Positions 21,036-31,167 are shown, numbered from the stretch's first letter. The stretch is 64,000 bases of DNA from Prorocentrum cordatum (GCA_963575745.1 CAUYUJ010014556.1:210001-274000); one strand, 5' to 3'. Notes: a model not told the origin generated them from the letters alone. A program made the numbers and translations.

Positions 21036-21089
21036 TTTTGCGCACTCTATATATCTGTGGGTCTATATATACATATATATATATATATG
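21036..21089. repeat. (TA)n run at the left flank of copia element 1
   Basis: TATATA/TATACA repeat immediately left of the left LTR. The right flank of the element (28,026 on) is also a TA/TATG repeat, so the element probably inserted into a TA-rich microsatellite. Confidence 0.85.
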
Positions 21090-21245
21090 TCTTTCTATCT
21101 GTTGAACCACGATGGACTACAGACGGAGCTCTGGATCACCTCTGGTCTTTCTCTCTTCCTAAACTCCACTTCTCAATCAAACTCGAAAGTCACTTAAGTT
21201 CCAAGGAATCTCCGAAACACGGCGCTGGCCCTAGACATCCGAACA
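21090..21245 (-). repeat. Copia element 1, 3' LTR
   Basis: About 156 bp; on the minus strand it starts TGTTCGGATGTC and ends near AGATAGAAAGA. It matches the right LTR best at 'accacgatggactacagacg', 'gagctct' and 'ggcgctggccctagacatcc'. The middle is clearly diverged. Confidence 0.85.
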
Positions 21246-21254
21246 CCCCTCCTC
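21246..21254 (-). other. Polypurine tract of element 1
   Basis: GAGGAGGGG on the minus strand ends directly at the TG of the 3' LTR, the expected place for the plus-strand DNA primer of an LTR element. Confidence 0.7.
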
Positions 21255-21319
21255 GGCCTTCGTCGCCACGACTGGGCGGAGGCGGAGGGCGAAAACCCAC
21301 GACGAAACCAGCGCCTCGA

Positions 21320-22306
21320 TCATTTTTCACGAGACGTGCGCCGGCAAACAACCGGCGTCATGCATCGCAACGCACGGTGCCTCACGCTACCGTCGAACTT
21401 CATCGTGAAGCAGATCAGCTTCATCAACCGCTCCATCGTGTCTTGGTCGAGGGCCTTCGTGAACAGGTCCGCCGGGTTCCAGTGCCCATCGGCCGTCTTC
21501 AGCCACGGCCTTTTACTCTGAATACGTTCCTGCAGCCACAGAAATCGAACATCCAAGTGTCGAACAGCTCCCAGTCCCTGTCGGCTTGCAATTCCTCTCG
21601 CGGCTGAGCTATCGCTGAAGATGTAAAGCTCCATCTCGTAGTCCACCTCGACTCCCAGGTCGGCCAAGGTGGCCTGTGCTCCAAAACCGTGGCAGGCTCC
21701 ACGCAGTAGTGCATAGTACTCGGCCTCGCCGCTGCTCAAACTCACCGTGGATTGGACCGTGCTGCCATGTTTCAGCAGATGCGCCCCCCATAGAATGGCC
21801 ATTCCACTTCGGGGGCGCCTCGTAATCGGATCGCCCGCGTAGTCGCTGTCGCAGTAAACGCCGACCTTTCTGGGCAGCCTCTGAGCGGGAAACAGCGACC
21901 TTCCAGCGGGGTGCTTCTTCAGGTAGCGGCCGATGCGCTTCGAATCCTCCATGTGGGTCTCCTTCGGCTCCTTCGTGCGTCTAGCCTGCGTGCTCGCGCT
22001 GTAGCTGATTTCGGGCCGGTCCAGACTCAGGTGCATGATTCGCATGGTCACGCTGCGGTAGGTCTTCATCTTCTCGTCGTCCAACTTCGGCGAGGTCTGG
22101 TTACTACTCTGGATCTCCGCGACAGACCACTTGACAACCAGGGTAGTCACCTCCTTCGCGTTCTCCAAGCCCAGGTCCCTGATCACCTTCTTCACGTGCC
22201 GGGTGTCCGCTTCGAGGTAGGCCAAGCGCTCGAAGGGGTTCCAGATCAACACCCGGTTGAGATAAACCACGCTCTGTTCCTGCAGGGGCCTGCTGCTCAC
22301 AAATAC
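21320..22306 (-). pseudogene. Copia element 1 RT C-terminus and RNase H
   Basis: This frame covers the end of the RT (motif 'LEADTRHVKKVIRDLGL', the copia connection region) and a complete RNase H. Acidic residues are in place: 'YCDSDYAGD', 'LSSGEAEYYAL' and 'FSDSSAARG'. The usual C-terminal block 'RHLDVRFLWLQE' and 'NPADLFTKAL' is also present. It degrades RNA in the RNA/DNA hybrid during replication. The frame differs from the upstream RT, with the shift near 22,307-22,316. A stop closes the frame at 21,320-21,322, so this domain alone looks intact. Confidence 0.9.
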
Positions 22307-23123
22307 CCGTGACCTCAAAGTCGTGGCGCGAAAGCGCGTCATCGAACCACCCCTCCTGGGACTTGCGCATAATCACGCCAAAGTCGTCGTGGACCTCCGC
22401 TTGTATATGACGCTCGGCGTGGTGCAGCAGCGCTGGGTTCGAGGCGCCCTTCTTGAGGCCGTGCGAGCTTGTCAGGCCGATGTGGTCGTCTTGCCACACA
22501 TGACTTGCATCCACTGTGCCATGCATTGTCTTGAGTAGCCTGCCCGCCATGGGCTCTGGATCGTCGTTGGTCTCCTCCTCGGGTAACTCCACATACACCT
22601 CGCGATTCACATCTCCATAGAAGTGCGCCCTTGAGATGTCGTAAAACTTGTAAATGATCTCCTCTGTGTCGCCGTCGTGGTAGGCGTCGTTCACGCGGCC
22701 GACGAAGATGGCCACCATCGCCTTGAACGCTTCCAGCGGGGGCATGGCCGAGAATAGTTCAGCTTGATCTGGTCGATCTTCGGACCTCATCGCTTTCCTA
22801 ATCTTCCTCGCGACCAGCCTCGAGCGATACCGTGGTTGACCTCGGTCGCCCTTGTTCGTGTCGATCCACTTCAGGGTCACTGCCTTCTTGCCGTTCTCGA
22901 GCATCTCGCGTCTAGGTACCTTCTTCCATACCTGCCTCCCGCGGCACCAATCCAGTTCTTCTTGCCACGCGGCTTGCGCGCCCTCGGAATCCAGAATGTC
23001 GCCCGTGAGATCGTCGATGAAGTAGTCGTCCTGGTACTCAGCGAACACCTCAGTATCTTCTTCATGTGGGTGTGGTCCTCCACAGAGAGCTGCAACTAGG
23101 TTGAGCCCTTCACATCGTCGAAG
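22307..23123 (-). pseudogene. Copia element 1 reverse transcriptase
   Basis: Copia-type RT with 'VTLKWIDTNKGD', 'YRSRLVARKI', 'LFSAMPPLEAFKAMVA', 'YDISRAHFYGDVNREVYVEL' and 'LLKTMHGTVDASHVWQDD'. The catalytic box reads V-H-D-D-F (about 22,381-22,395) where copia relatives usually read V-H-G-D-D-F, so one codon seems deleted next to the two catalytic aspartates. The frame is open upstream to an in-frame TAG at 23,124-23,126 and is the same frame as the PPC region beyond it. Confidence 0.88.
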
Positions 23124-24731
23124 CTACTCTCGTAGGCCTTTGAGAATAGCTGCCACCAAGCTCGGAGGGCATCGTTGTGCATGTTTGGCGCGTCCGTCAA
23201 CCAAATGAACATGGCGAACGAGTTCTCCGTTCGGACCCCTGGGGCACCGACAGTAGCCTTTGAGGATCTCGGCGAGCAGCTCGCTGTTAGTGAGCCACCC
23301 GGTCTCCTTCCGAACGAAGCCCAACTTTCCGTTGGAGTCGGTCGCCTGCATGTGCCAGCGGCACATAGGTCCATGGACTAAGAATACGCCTGCCAACTGC
23401 ATGACCTCCTGAACGCTTGGGCGGTACCAGCTGCTCGCTGACCAAGGTGCTTCGTGAAGAAATAGCTTCCCTGCCTTGTGGCGCTCCTTGCAGATCTCCC
23501 TGCTGAAGTCGAGGTGCGTCTCGCCCTCCAGGATCTCCGCCTCCACGATCCTCGGGTCTCGCTATGAGTCCGAGAGCGTACGCAAGTTGCTGAATGGCGC
23601 GCACGGGGGGCTGGTGATCGTCAGCAGCGGGTCTTCGTCTTTCAGCTGCTTCTTGCACTCCTTTCGCTGCTCGGGCAATCGCAGATCCCAGCCAGTGTCG
23701 ATATCCACTGCCAGGCCGTACGTGAGGCCATACCTGAACGTCATCTCTGCAAATCTTCTCGGCGAATAAACTTCCGCAGTGTCCACTGCGCACATCTCGG
23801 TAAGAAGTGGCGCGATCTCCTCCGCCTGCTCTGCGTCGTTCACGTTGGCGTTCGTCCGCATCTGGAACACCGCCAGCTCGTATATCATGACAAACGTGTG
23901 GCCTTTGTCGTAGCCGTTGATCCGCTCCAGGGAATCGACGTCCATCGATCCATCTGGAGCCCGGCTCGGTCTCGAAGCCGATGCCGATGCTGAGCTTGAT
24001 GACGCTGCCTGGGACATCGCTGTGTCGACCAGGTCCTCCACGTTCATCTGCGCCTCCTCCTGGGGCGCCGCTCGCTTGAGCGCGAGCCGAGCTTCAGCAG
24101 TTGCAAGTGCTGGGCTTCCTCTCGCATCGCCTCGTGCCCGGGTAGCTCGTCCAGGTTCGGGTGCGTCTCCTCGGCGCTTCCTGGCAGCGCTCGGTTCGCT
24201 GGCACCGCCTCCAGCCGGCACCGCCGCCACCTCGGTGCCCCTCGGCTCTGGGGCAGGAGCTCGATCGCCGTCCCCAGCGGGCGGCGGTAGGGCAGCTTGG
24301 TCTCCTCCAGCTGCTTCTTGACCTCGAACACCTCGACCGCGTGCTGCTTGATCTCCGGCTCGAAAGTGGTGTTCGATAACTCGTACTCGATCTTCGTCGT
24401 TACCCATCATCAGCTCTGCGATCCGGTTGCGGCGCTCGTCGCTGTGGGATTTCGTGATCTTGCCCTTCTGCGTCAGCACCAGGCATCCTGGGCAGCCCGC
24501 AGTGGCACCATACTTCTCGATGTCGCGGCGCAGGACGTCCCTCGCTCGCGGGGCTCGCGGCTCCATCCGAACGGTAGCCGCCACCGGCGCTCTCGCCAGA
24601 GCGGGCGCCTCCTCCTCCGGGCGACTCGCCCAGGGAACTCCTCGAAGAGCTGCCCAGTCCTTGCCGTCCCAGGCCTGCTCCTTCGTCAATTTCTTGAAAC
24701 CTTGGGCCTTCTCCGCGCCGTCAACCGTCAT
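23124..24731 (-). pseudogene. Copia element 1 linker with CxxC and PPC-motif domain
   Basis: Between integrase and RT. First comes 'KYGATAGCPGCLVL' with a following His-Ser motif, a zinc-ligand-like stretch (24,450-24,500). An Ala/Arg/Glu-rich linker follows, then a globular domain with 'RFAEMTFRYGLTYGLAVDI', 'TGWDLRLPEQ', 'ITSPPCAPFSNL', 'KLFLHEAPWSASSW' and 'GPMCRWHM'. The SPPCxxFS box resembles motif IV of C5 cytosine methyltransferases (established for that family); calling this domain a methyltransferase is inference. In-frame TAG codons lie at 23,562-23,564 and 23,124-23,126; the reading frame is otherwise continuous into the RT. Element 2 carries a related PPC box at a different position. 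Confidence 0.75.
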
Positions 24732-25396
24732 GACGAGCAGGGCCCCGTCCGCATGTGGTAGCCCAGGAAGTTCCCGGACATCGCGCGCTCCTCCATGGTA
24801 CTCCTGCGACCTCCTGGCGCGAGCGGCCCGTGCATCACCCGCTCGCCGAACTCTGCTTCCAGCTTCCTCCAGTCGCGGCCCGAACGCCGCTGTTCTCCAG
24901 TGAGGCCGTCGGTTCCGCGTCGGTACCGGCCAATGCAGGCCGCGGCGTACTGGGGCAGCCGCTTCAAGATCGGGTGGTCATCATCCACCTTCCTGCCGAG
25001 CTTGGCCTCCGGCGCGTACCTGTTCGCCCTGACCTGCCTCTTGACCTCTCGCGCGGTAACCTCGATGCCTCCGTTGCTCTGGTGCTCGCCTGCTGGCGAT
25101 TCTCGAGGCAGAAACTCCACCGTCGGCGTCGCCACCGCGACCGCCGTCTTGAGCGCCGCGATCGCGGGCTCCCCGTCGCTCAGGAAGATCAGCCTGCGGT
25201 AGCCGAGGTGCAGGATGAAGCTCATCGGAATATTGATCATGAAGTTGGTGACCTTCTTACCCGGAATCGCTGTCGATGAAGGCAGTTTCGTCTTAGAATC
25301 TCTGGCCACCAGCATCGGGAAGTTGTCCTCCTGGCCCTCGTCCTCCTCGCCGGTCTTCTCGCCCATGAACGCGAAGTCGATGGCCGCAACCGGATC
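24728..25396 (-). pseudogene. Copia element 1 integrase core
   Basis: The frame begins inside 'AAIDFAFMGE', which supplies the first Asp. It continues with 'YRRLIFLSDGEPAIAAL' (second Asp) and 'HQSNGGIEVTAREVKRQVRA' (catalytic Glu about 37 residues later by my count). Then comes the usual post-core block 'EFGERVMHGPL' and 'GNFLGYHMRTG'. All three DDE residues are visible, so integrase chemistry would be possible if frames were intact. The zinc-binding HHCC domain expected upstream was not found. The frame changes near 24,730. Confidence 0.85.
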
Positions 25397-25647
25397 TGCA
25401 CCTTCGCGAGCTTCAGCTTGTAGCTCATGAGGTTGGCCAAGCCCTCGAGCTGCACAACGAACTTCACACCAATCTCGAAATGCGGCGTGACCTGTAGCCT
25501 CGTGTTGATCGACTTCAGCTCGAGTAAGTAGTCGCTTTCGTCACTGCACTTTCGCTGGTGCAACCTCCTGAGGATTGCCGTCATAGTCTTCGCCGTCTCC
25601 GATCCCTTCTCGTACTGCAGCCGGCTGGGGAGCGGGATCTCTACTCC
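25397..25647 (-). other. Element 1 stretch between protease and integrase, unrecognised
   Basis: The minus-strand frame reads 'DYLLELKSINTRLQV' and 'GVKFVVQLEGLANLMSYKL', which looks protein-like but matches no copia domain I know. Copia elements normally have the HHCC pre-integrase finger here. It may be a shifted or replaced segment. Confidence 0.4.
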
Positions 25648-26298
25648 CTAGCGCTGCCGCTGGTGGTCTTGCGGGCGGTCCCGCTGCCGGCGACTCCGGC
25701 GGCTCCGAGGCGCTCGCGCCTCCCGCGGGGCCGTTGCCTGCCACTGAGGGTCCGCGCTCGCCGGCGCCCGCGGACAGAGATCGGCGACAGAGGCCGACCC
25801 CGACGAAGTGGCACCGGCAGGTTGGTCCATCAGCACGTCCATCTTGTAGACTCCGTTCTGCAAGTGCAGCGTCACGATGCCCTCGTTGCCCTCAGCCACG
25901 CACTGGTCGATCATCTGGTGGATCTTCTGCGTGAACTCGCTCTCCTTCAAGATGTAGCCGCCGAAGGCGTTGACCCGCGTGAAGTGGCCCTTGGCGGCGG
26001 TGGCCGAGGCGGACAGGAGCGGCTTGCCGATGTTCGCGCGCCTGTCCTTCAGGAACATACTCTCGCCGTGCTCCGACACTCCTTTGATGCCGACGCCGCC
26101 CTCGTCCTCTACGATCTCGCCGGTGGCTGCGCGGTGTGAGCTGCCGTCGGCCTCGGTGTACTCGCCCTCCTGCTCGAGCGGGAAGGCCGTGGCAGCGAGC
26201 GGGAAGGCCGTGGCAGCGGCGCCGGTGTCGAACGTCATCGTGATGCACTTCCTGTACTGCTTCTCGTCCTTCACCTCCACGCTGTTCAGCTCCAGCAC
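25648..26298 (-). pseudogene. Copia element 1 aspartic protease
   Basis: Retropepsin-like active site 'TMTFDTGAA' near the start of the frame, with D-T-G intact. It is followed at once by a tandem duplication of seven residues (AATAFPL twice, 21 bp twice at about 26,178-26,219). Downstream hydrophobic and glycine-rich strands ('GGYILKESEFTQKI', 'IVTLHLQNGVYKMDVLM') fit the remainder of the fold and an extension. A Pro/Ala/Arg-rich tail follows. The frame differs from gag, so the two would need a shift. Confidence 0.75.
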
Positions 26299-26499
26299 GC
26301 GCTCGAAGGCGTCGAAGCTGAGCGCGGCGGGTGACTGGTTGCATACGCCGGCCTGTGAGGCCGATGCCGGTCGCTGCGTGCTGATCGTGCTCTGCGTGTC
26401 GCCCTCGAAGTTGTTGAGGTAGCCTCGGCGAACGCCTTGCTGTTGGAAGCGCTGGCCCTTCGGATCCTTGCCGTACCTTTGCCCTTGCCTTTGTCATCC

Positions 26500-27800
26500 T
26501 TACCTCCTCTCTCGGTGGGCCTCCAGCAGTCCTGTGCGCGATGGCCCCTCTTTCGGCAGTTTCAACAAGTCACGTTCGCGTTGGCCGTCTTCCCTTTTCC
26601 GTTGCCGGTCTTGCCCTTGTCATCTTTGCCCTTGCCCTTGCCGTGCTTGCCCTTGCCGTCGCCTCTTCTGACGAACGCGTCGACCTCCGTCGGATCGCCT
26701 CTCGACCGGCCAAGGGCTCCTTGAGCCTGTCTGGTCTCCAGGGAGCCCCTGACTTCTTCGCGCATCGATGTGTAGTCCTGGAGCCTGGTGCGGCTGAGGG
26801 CAAGGTGCATCTCGACGTCCTGCGGCGCGAGACTCTCGAGCGCACTCATCTTGATCTCGTCGTCTAGGTGTGCGTCTCGTCCGTCGGCTCGGCGCCTCTC
26901 GTGGCGCCTGACCAACACTTCCCATTTCGCAGCCTCTGCGGGCCAAGTTATCGAGCTTCGCGACCCTGGCCGGCGCCGTGATCTTCTTGAGCAGCGCGCG
27001 GCGGCGACCGCCGCTGCTAGGGCCCCAACGCCGCACCAGCAATCGTAGGGCTTCATCTGCATTGCCTTGGCCTGCGCTGACCACCAGGCCGAAGGACTCG
27101 CCCTCCGTGAGCGAGAAGAACACCGCGTAGAGCTGCGAGAGCTTCTCGTCCACCTTGTCGACTGCCTCGCCGTCCTCGGCCTCGTTCACTAACTGTTCCA
27201 CCGCAGCGGCTGTGGTGGGCGTGACCGTGTCGTTCGCCTGGTCGACCGCCCGCTCGATCACCGGCCGGAAGTTCGCGCCGAATACGCTGGGCACGTTGCT
27301 GTTGAGCTCCTGGAGCCACTCGCTGAACTTCGACTCTTCATTCTTGAAGGCCTGTGGCTTTCCAATGTCATTCAAGTTGGGCCGGCGGCGGCGGCGGCGG
27401 CGCTGCAATTCGCTCGAGCACTTCGCCGAGCCGTCTGATGATCTCAGGCTCTCCGGCCTGGTCTGCTTGTCGCTGGGGCGCGGCTTTCTGTTGCCGTGGA
27501 TCGTGTATGTCCTGTCGATCTTGCTGCGCTGCGTCGCGCATCTCGTTGAACGTTCCCTGGCTGGGCGCCATCTCGAAGACCGAACCGCTCTGCTCTCCTG
27601 TGATTCTTTACGTAGTTCAAGTATTGACCGAACTCGCGCCAGTGACCCTTCAAGCGGCTGAACCGAATCAGCTTCAATATAGTCCGCTGCCAGTCGCCTT
27701 CGATGCCCACCTGTATCCAATACTCGTGGGTCTCAGTTGCGGAGCTCGTCGTGCCGAACTCCGTCGTCTCGTTCTGTCGGGCCGTCGGCGGCGGCCATCG
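26500..27800 (-). pseudogene. Copia element 1 gag with zinc knuckle
   Basis: Pieces of a gag capsid in several frames. The N-terminal piece reads 'VGIEGDWQRTILKLIRFSRL' (about 27,650-27,710). The middle piece has 'KFSEWLQELN', 'NFRPVIERAV' and 'ALRLLVRRWGPSSGGRRRAL' (about 27,000-27,360). The C-terminal piece has 'KWEVLVRRHERRRA' and a Lys/Gly-rich basic stretch (26,562-27,062). The CCHC knuckle is C-x2-C-x4-H-x4-C, but the residue after its first Cys is a TGA stop (26,562-26,564) where Trp is usual. At least two frameshifts. A possible upstream ATG lies near 27,801 with a short frame only. Confidence 0.85.
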
Positions 27801-27856
27801 CGCGCGCTGGCGCGCGGGTGCAAAGAGTAGCGGGACTGGGGGCTGGAGCTAGTCCA

Positions 27857-27868
27857 GCTCCGCTACCA
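27857..27868 (-). other. Primer-binding site of element 1
   Basis: TGGTAGCGGAGC lies next to the inner end of the 5' LTR. The same 12 bases follow the 5' LTR of element 2 (35,404). TGG at the start pairs with the CCA end of a tRNA. The sequence resembles, but is not identical to, the usual initiator-tRNA site, so the primer is probably an initiator-like tRNA (inference). Confidence 0.8.
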
Positions 27869-27869
27869 T

Positions 27870-28025
27870 CTCTGTATCTCATGAACCACGATGGACTACA
27901 GACGGAGCTCTCGATCACCTCTGATCTTTCTCTCCTCCTGAACTCCACTTCTAGATCAAATCCCAAACTCGCTAAACATCCAGGGGATCTCCGAAACGCG
28001 GCGCTGGCCCTAGACATCCGAACCA
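27870..28025 (-). repeat. Copia element 1, 5' LTR
   Basis: About 156 bp, the direct-repeat partner of 21,090-21,245. It ends near 'atacagaga' on the minus strand, immediately before the primer-binding site. Confidence 0.85.
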
Positions 28026-28115
28026 CATGCATGTATGTATGTATGTATGTATGTATATATGTATGTATGTTATATTTATATAGTGCATATATACATATAT
28101 GTATATATAGATGTA
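28026..28115. repeat. (TATG)n / (TA)n microsatellite
   Basis: ATGT repeats, then mixed TATA/TATG to about 28,110, flanking the right end of copia element 1. Confidence 0.9.
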
Positions 28116-28560
28116 CACACTTATCGCCGAGAAACCCGGATAGCGCTGCGATAGCAGCAACGCGGGGATGCATGAAGTGACGGTGGCGTCCATTTCGTGG
28201 GCAGCGGTGCCCGAGGCCGTGTAACTACGCAGGGCGCCTGCCACTCCCCGGAACTCGACGCCCCGGGGTGGTCATTCTGGGTGGGTTCTTTCTCAACGGC
28301 CGAGCGCCTGATCCGAACTGGCCGCGCGCGTCGGGCGCGAAACAGGGTGCACTTTCGCGCTGGCATGCCGGGCCCTGTCCTCGATGAGCCCTAGTAGCGG
28401 TGCGATGGCGGTAGAATGGGGATGAATGCGAATGCCCGTGAGGCCTGCCGCGAGGCCTGCACGCCTCGAGAGGGGGCGGCCTGCGGGGTGTGCCCAGGTG
28501 CGCCGCGCTGGAAGCCTGCGCGGCCTCGGCCCTCGAGCGGCGAGCGGCTGCGAGACGTGC
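28116..28560. other. GC-rich spacer, no gene seen
   Basis: Contains 'agcgctgcgatagcagcaac' and a similar 'agcggtgcgatggcggtag' about 265 bp apart. Overlapping Arg/Pro-rich frames carry no domain. Confidence 0.35.
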
Positions 28561-28564
28561 GGCG

Positions 28565-29275
28565 GCCCTGCTGTCCCGACCGTGCTACGATCAGACAGAT
28601 TGCGCGCGCGCGGCCCCGTGGCCCTGCAAAGCCCCCCAGGGCCCGCGCCTCAGCGAGGGCGCGCCCCCCCGTCGAGTGCCCCCTCCGCCCGCGGCGGCAG
28701 AGGTGGCGCGCGAACGGGCGCTGCCGCGGCGGGAGGGCGCCCGCCCATTGGCGGCAGTTCGGGGCCGCCCGAACAGCGGGGGGTTGCGAGGCTCGCGGCG
28801 ACCCTTCTGTCCAGGCCGTGCTGCAACCAGACTGATAGGAAGCGCGCGTGGTCCCAGGGCTCCGGCTGCCTCTTGCGGGGCCCGCCCCCCCCGTCGAGCG
28901 CCTCCTCCCCGCCCGCCGCGGATGGGGAGGGTGCGCGACAAGGCGGGCGCCTTCGCGGCGGGGGGGCGCCCGCCGGTCGACGGGGGTTCGGGCCGCCCCG
29001 TTGGCGCGCTGGCAGGCGCGAGCGGGGGGGTCGCGCGGCGATGCTGCAGTCTTGACCGCGCGACGACCAGACAGACGAAGGGGGGGCTGATCGTGGCCCA
29101 GAAGCCCTGCCTGCCCTCCGCAGGACCAATCCCTGCCGCGAGGGCGCGTTCCCCCGTCGAGGGCCTTCCCGCCGCCCGCGGCGGAAAGGGGGCGCGCGCG
29201 AATGGGCGGGCGCCGTCGAGGTGGGCGGGCGCCTGCTAATCGGCGGGGATTCGGGGCCACCCCGTGGGCGCGCCC
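28565..29275. repeat. ~238-bp GC-rich tandem repeat, three copies
   Basis: The block 'ctg(c/t)(t/a)(g/c)tc..gaccg(t/c)gc' with 'ccagac(a/t)gA' recurs at about 28,575, 28,812 and 29,050. The block 'ccccccgtcgag' recurs at about 28,663, 28,899 and 29,150. Copies are diverged, and very rich in GGCGG/CCGCC. All six frames are open for long stretches, so the Ala/Arg/Gly frames are not credible genes. Confidence 0.75.
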
Positions 29276-29639
29276 CCTGGGCTCCAGCGAGGCCGAAGAA
29301 CAGGGTGCGTGCGCTTTTCAGCTGGGCGTAGTCCGCCCGCCCCCGACGCTGGCGCGGGGGCTAAGCGCGGGGCGGTCGCCGCTTCTGGCGCGCTCTGCGC
29401 CCGCCTCGCGCGCCCACCCGCGGGCGAGGCCTCCGCCCCGACATGTCGCGCGGGGCCCCGCGTCGGAAATGCGAGCGCTTGCTCTGCGCCGCGCGCGCCT
29501 CGCGGTGGTCGCTGTCGTTGGCTGCGTGTCGGCCATTGTCTTTGTGCAGTGATGGCGGCGCCCCGCCCTGGCCCGCCGTCTGGGGCGCCGCCGCTGCCGC
29601 TTCCCGAGCGCCGCGTCGAGCTGCGCCGATCTTTTGAGT
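29276..29639. other. GC-rich stretch beyond the gene fragment
   Basis: The minus frame entering from 29,640 reads 'IEDMIERNSKLHSKDR' and then turns into Arg/Pro/Gly low complexity. Nothing else recognisable. Confidence 0.35.
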
Positions 29640-30440
29640 GGAGCTTGCTGTTGCGCTCGATCATGTCTTCTATGGCCAGCCGCCGGCGGTCGCGCGCTCG
29701 CCCCCGCGGCGCCAGTTGCCATTCGTCTTGCCCGTCTTGGCTGTCTGCGGGTTGCCCGTGGAGCCCGAGGCGCTGAGGAACTGGAACAGACGGTCGATCG
29801 CTCTGTCGCGATCTGCATTGCTCAGCATGGGACACTTACTGGGTGGGCGAAGGGCGCCGTTGTTGCCGGTGAACTTGTCCTGGGAGAGGCGCGAGTCCTC
29901 GCGGTGGGCGCGGGCCTGCAGATCCCCGAGCGTGTCCGCGGCGATCCCCCCCTCCGAAAACGTGGGCACGCGCTTGATGATATTCTGTTGTAGGCCTCCT
30001 CGTTGCTGGAGTCGATGGCGCACGGCCCGCCCCGAGGGATCTCTTCCCCTGTCATGGTGGCGAAGGTGGGCGCCAGCTTGGCCGCCCTCAGAACCGTCAG
30101 GGCGCCCTCCTGCGCCAAGGTGCCGTGGCCGAAATCGACCATCTCCGCCTGGCCCCCTGGGCTGTTCTCCTGGGTCTGCTCGATCTGCTTCGCCTCCCCG
30201 TCGCCGGGCAATTCCACGCCGCCATTTCTCGACGACGGAACGCGAGGAAAATGTGATGGCGCGGTTCTCCTGCGCGTCGGTGCCCTTCTCCGACCTCCTG
30301 CGGCCGCGCCTCTCGTTCGCGCGCCTCCAGTGGCCTCCGGTGGTGGTGCCCCCTGGCTCGCCCAATTGCGTTGGCGCCGCGCAGTGCGCCCGCTCCTTCG
30401 GCTGGAGGGGGCCGTCTGGCAGTGCGGGCACACGTGCATT
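29640..30440 (-). pseudogene. Unrecognised gene fragment with CxxC start, C-terminal part
   Basis: Minus-strand frames join into one protein-like path. 'HVCPHCQTAPSSRRSGR' (near 30,430) begins with a possible CxxC metal site. The path continues with 'AEMVDFGHGTLAQEGAL', 'LAPTFATMTGEEIPRGG' and 'NEEAY', then after a frame change near 29,985 'IIKRVPTFSEGGIAADTL', 'SKCPMLSNADRDRAIDRL' and 'FQFLSASGS'. Another shift near 29,680 leads into 'AIEDMIERNSKLHSKD'. Function unknown. It may be the downstream part of the gene at 31.17-31.92 kb, separated by an intron full of simple repeats (inference). Confidence 0.45.
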
Positions 30441-30489
30441 ATACCTATACGACCACCCTTGGGGTGATAAGGAGGTTCGGGGGGGGGAG

Positions 30490-30842
30490 GAACCGGCGTC
30501 TCACTCGATCGGTCTCACTATCGATCTCACTATCGATCTCAGTATCGGTCTCGCTCGATCGATCTCCCTCGATCGATCTCACAATCGATCTCACTCGATC
30601 TATCTCACAATTGATCTGACTATCGATCTCACAATCCATCTCACAATCGATCTCACAATCGATATCACATTCGGTCTCACTATCAATTTCACTATCGATA
30701 TCACAACCGCTCTCAAATCAACGTCATCACCATCATCATCATCGACAACATCAACATCAACATCATCATCACCATCATCATCACCATCATCATCATCATC
30801 ACCATCATCATAATCATCATTCTAATCATCATCAACATCATC
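30490..30842. repeat. TCGATCTCAC and CAT simple repeats
   Basis: A 10-12-bp unit close to 'ctcac(t/a)atcgat' fills 30,500-30,720, then CAT/CATCAC triplets run to 30,842. Together with the next block this lies between two protein-like minus-strand fragments. Confidence 0.9.
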
Positions 30843-31050
30843 ATCGGGACACTGGCGGGACATCGACGGGACACCGGTGGGGCACCGGCGGGACACCGCG
30901 CCGCGCCGGCCGCCCGGAAGAGAAACATTTGGTCCGGCCGCGCCTCAGCCACACGGGACAGCAGCGGGACACCGGCGGGACACCGCGCAGCACTGGCCGC
31001 CCGGAAGAGAAACATTTGGTCCGGCCGCGCCTCAGCAACAGGAGATTTTT
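30843..31050. repeat. ~100-bp duplication containing a conserved 40-bp block
   Basis: The stretch beginning 'ggccgcccggaagagaaaca' and continuing 'tttggtccggccgcgcctca' occurs at about 30,907-30,948 and 30,998-31,040, each preceded by 'gggacaccggcgggacaccg'. GGGACA(C/T)(C/T)GG(C/T)G subrepeats surround both. Confidence 0.8.
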
Positions 31051-31167
31051 TTCTCGCCCGCCCACGCAGCTTCGCCTCGCCCGCAAGCACAGCACGCACG
31101 AACACGAAACCGAAATCGATTTCCCGGTAGGGGGGCTCTCCGTTCCACTTCGATCTCACCCCCTCAC

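Larger units (their letters stand above)
21090..28025 (-). mobile_element. Ty1/copia LTR retrotransposon, element 1 (decayed)
   Basis: About 6.9 kb on the minus strand bounded by direct repeats at both ends. Order on the minus strand: 5' LTR (right), primer-binding site, gag with CCHC knuckle, aspartic protease, integrase, a CxxC linker and PPC-motif domain, reverse transcriptase, RNase H, polypurine tract, 3' LTR (left). Integrase before RT defines copia rather than gypsy. At least five frame changes and three in-frame stops disable it, but the integrase DDE residues and RNase H acidic residues remain. The two LTRs differ at many sites, so the insertion is older than element 2. No clear target duplication, since both flanks are simple repeats. 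Confidence 0.92.

Noticed and set aside
23124-24731. Definite cytosine methyltransferase gene in element 1
   Set aside because: Only a PPC-type box is visible; motif I and other required motifs were not identified by eye, so only a possible relation is stated.
21090-28025. Target-site duplication for element 1
   Set aside because: Both flanks are TA/TATG simple repeats, so any match would be uninformative.
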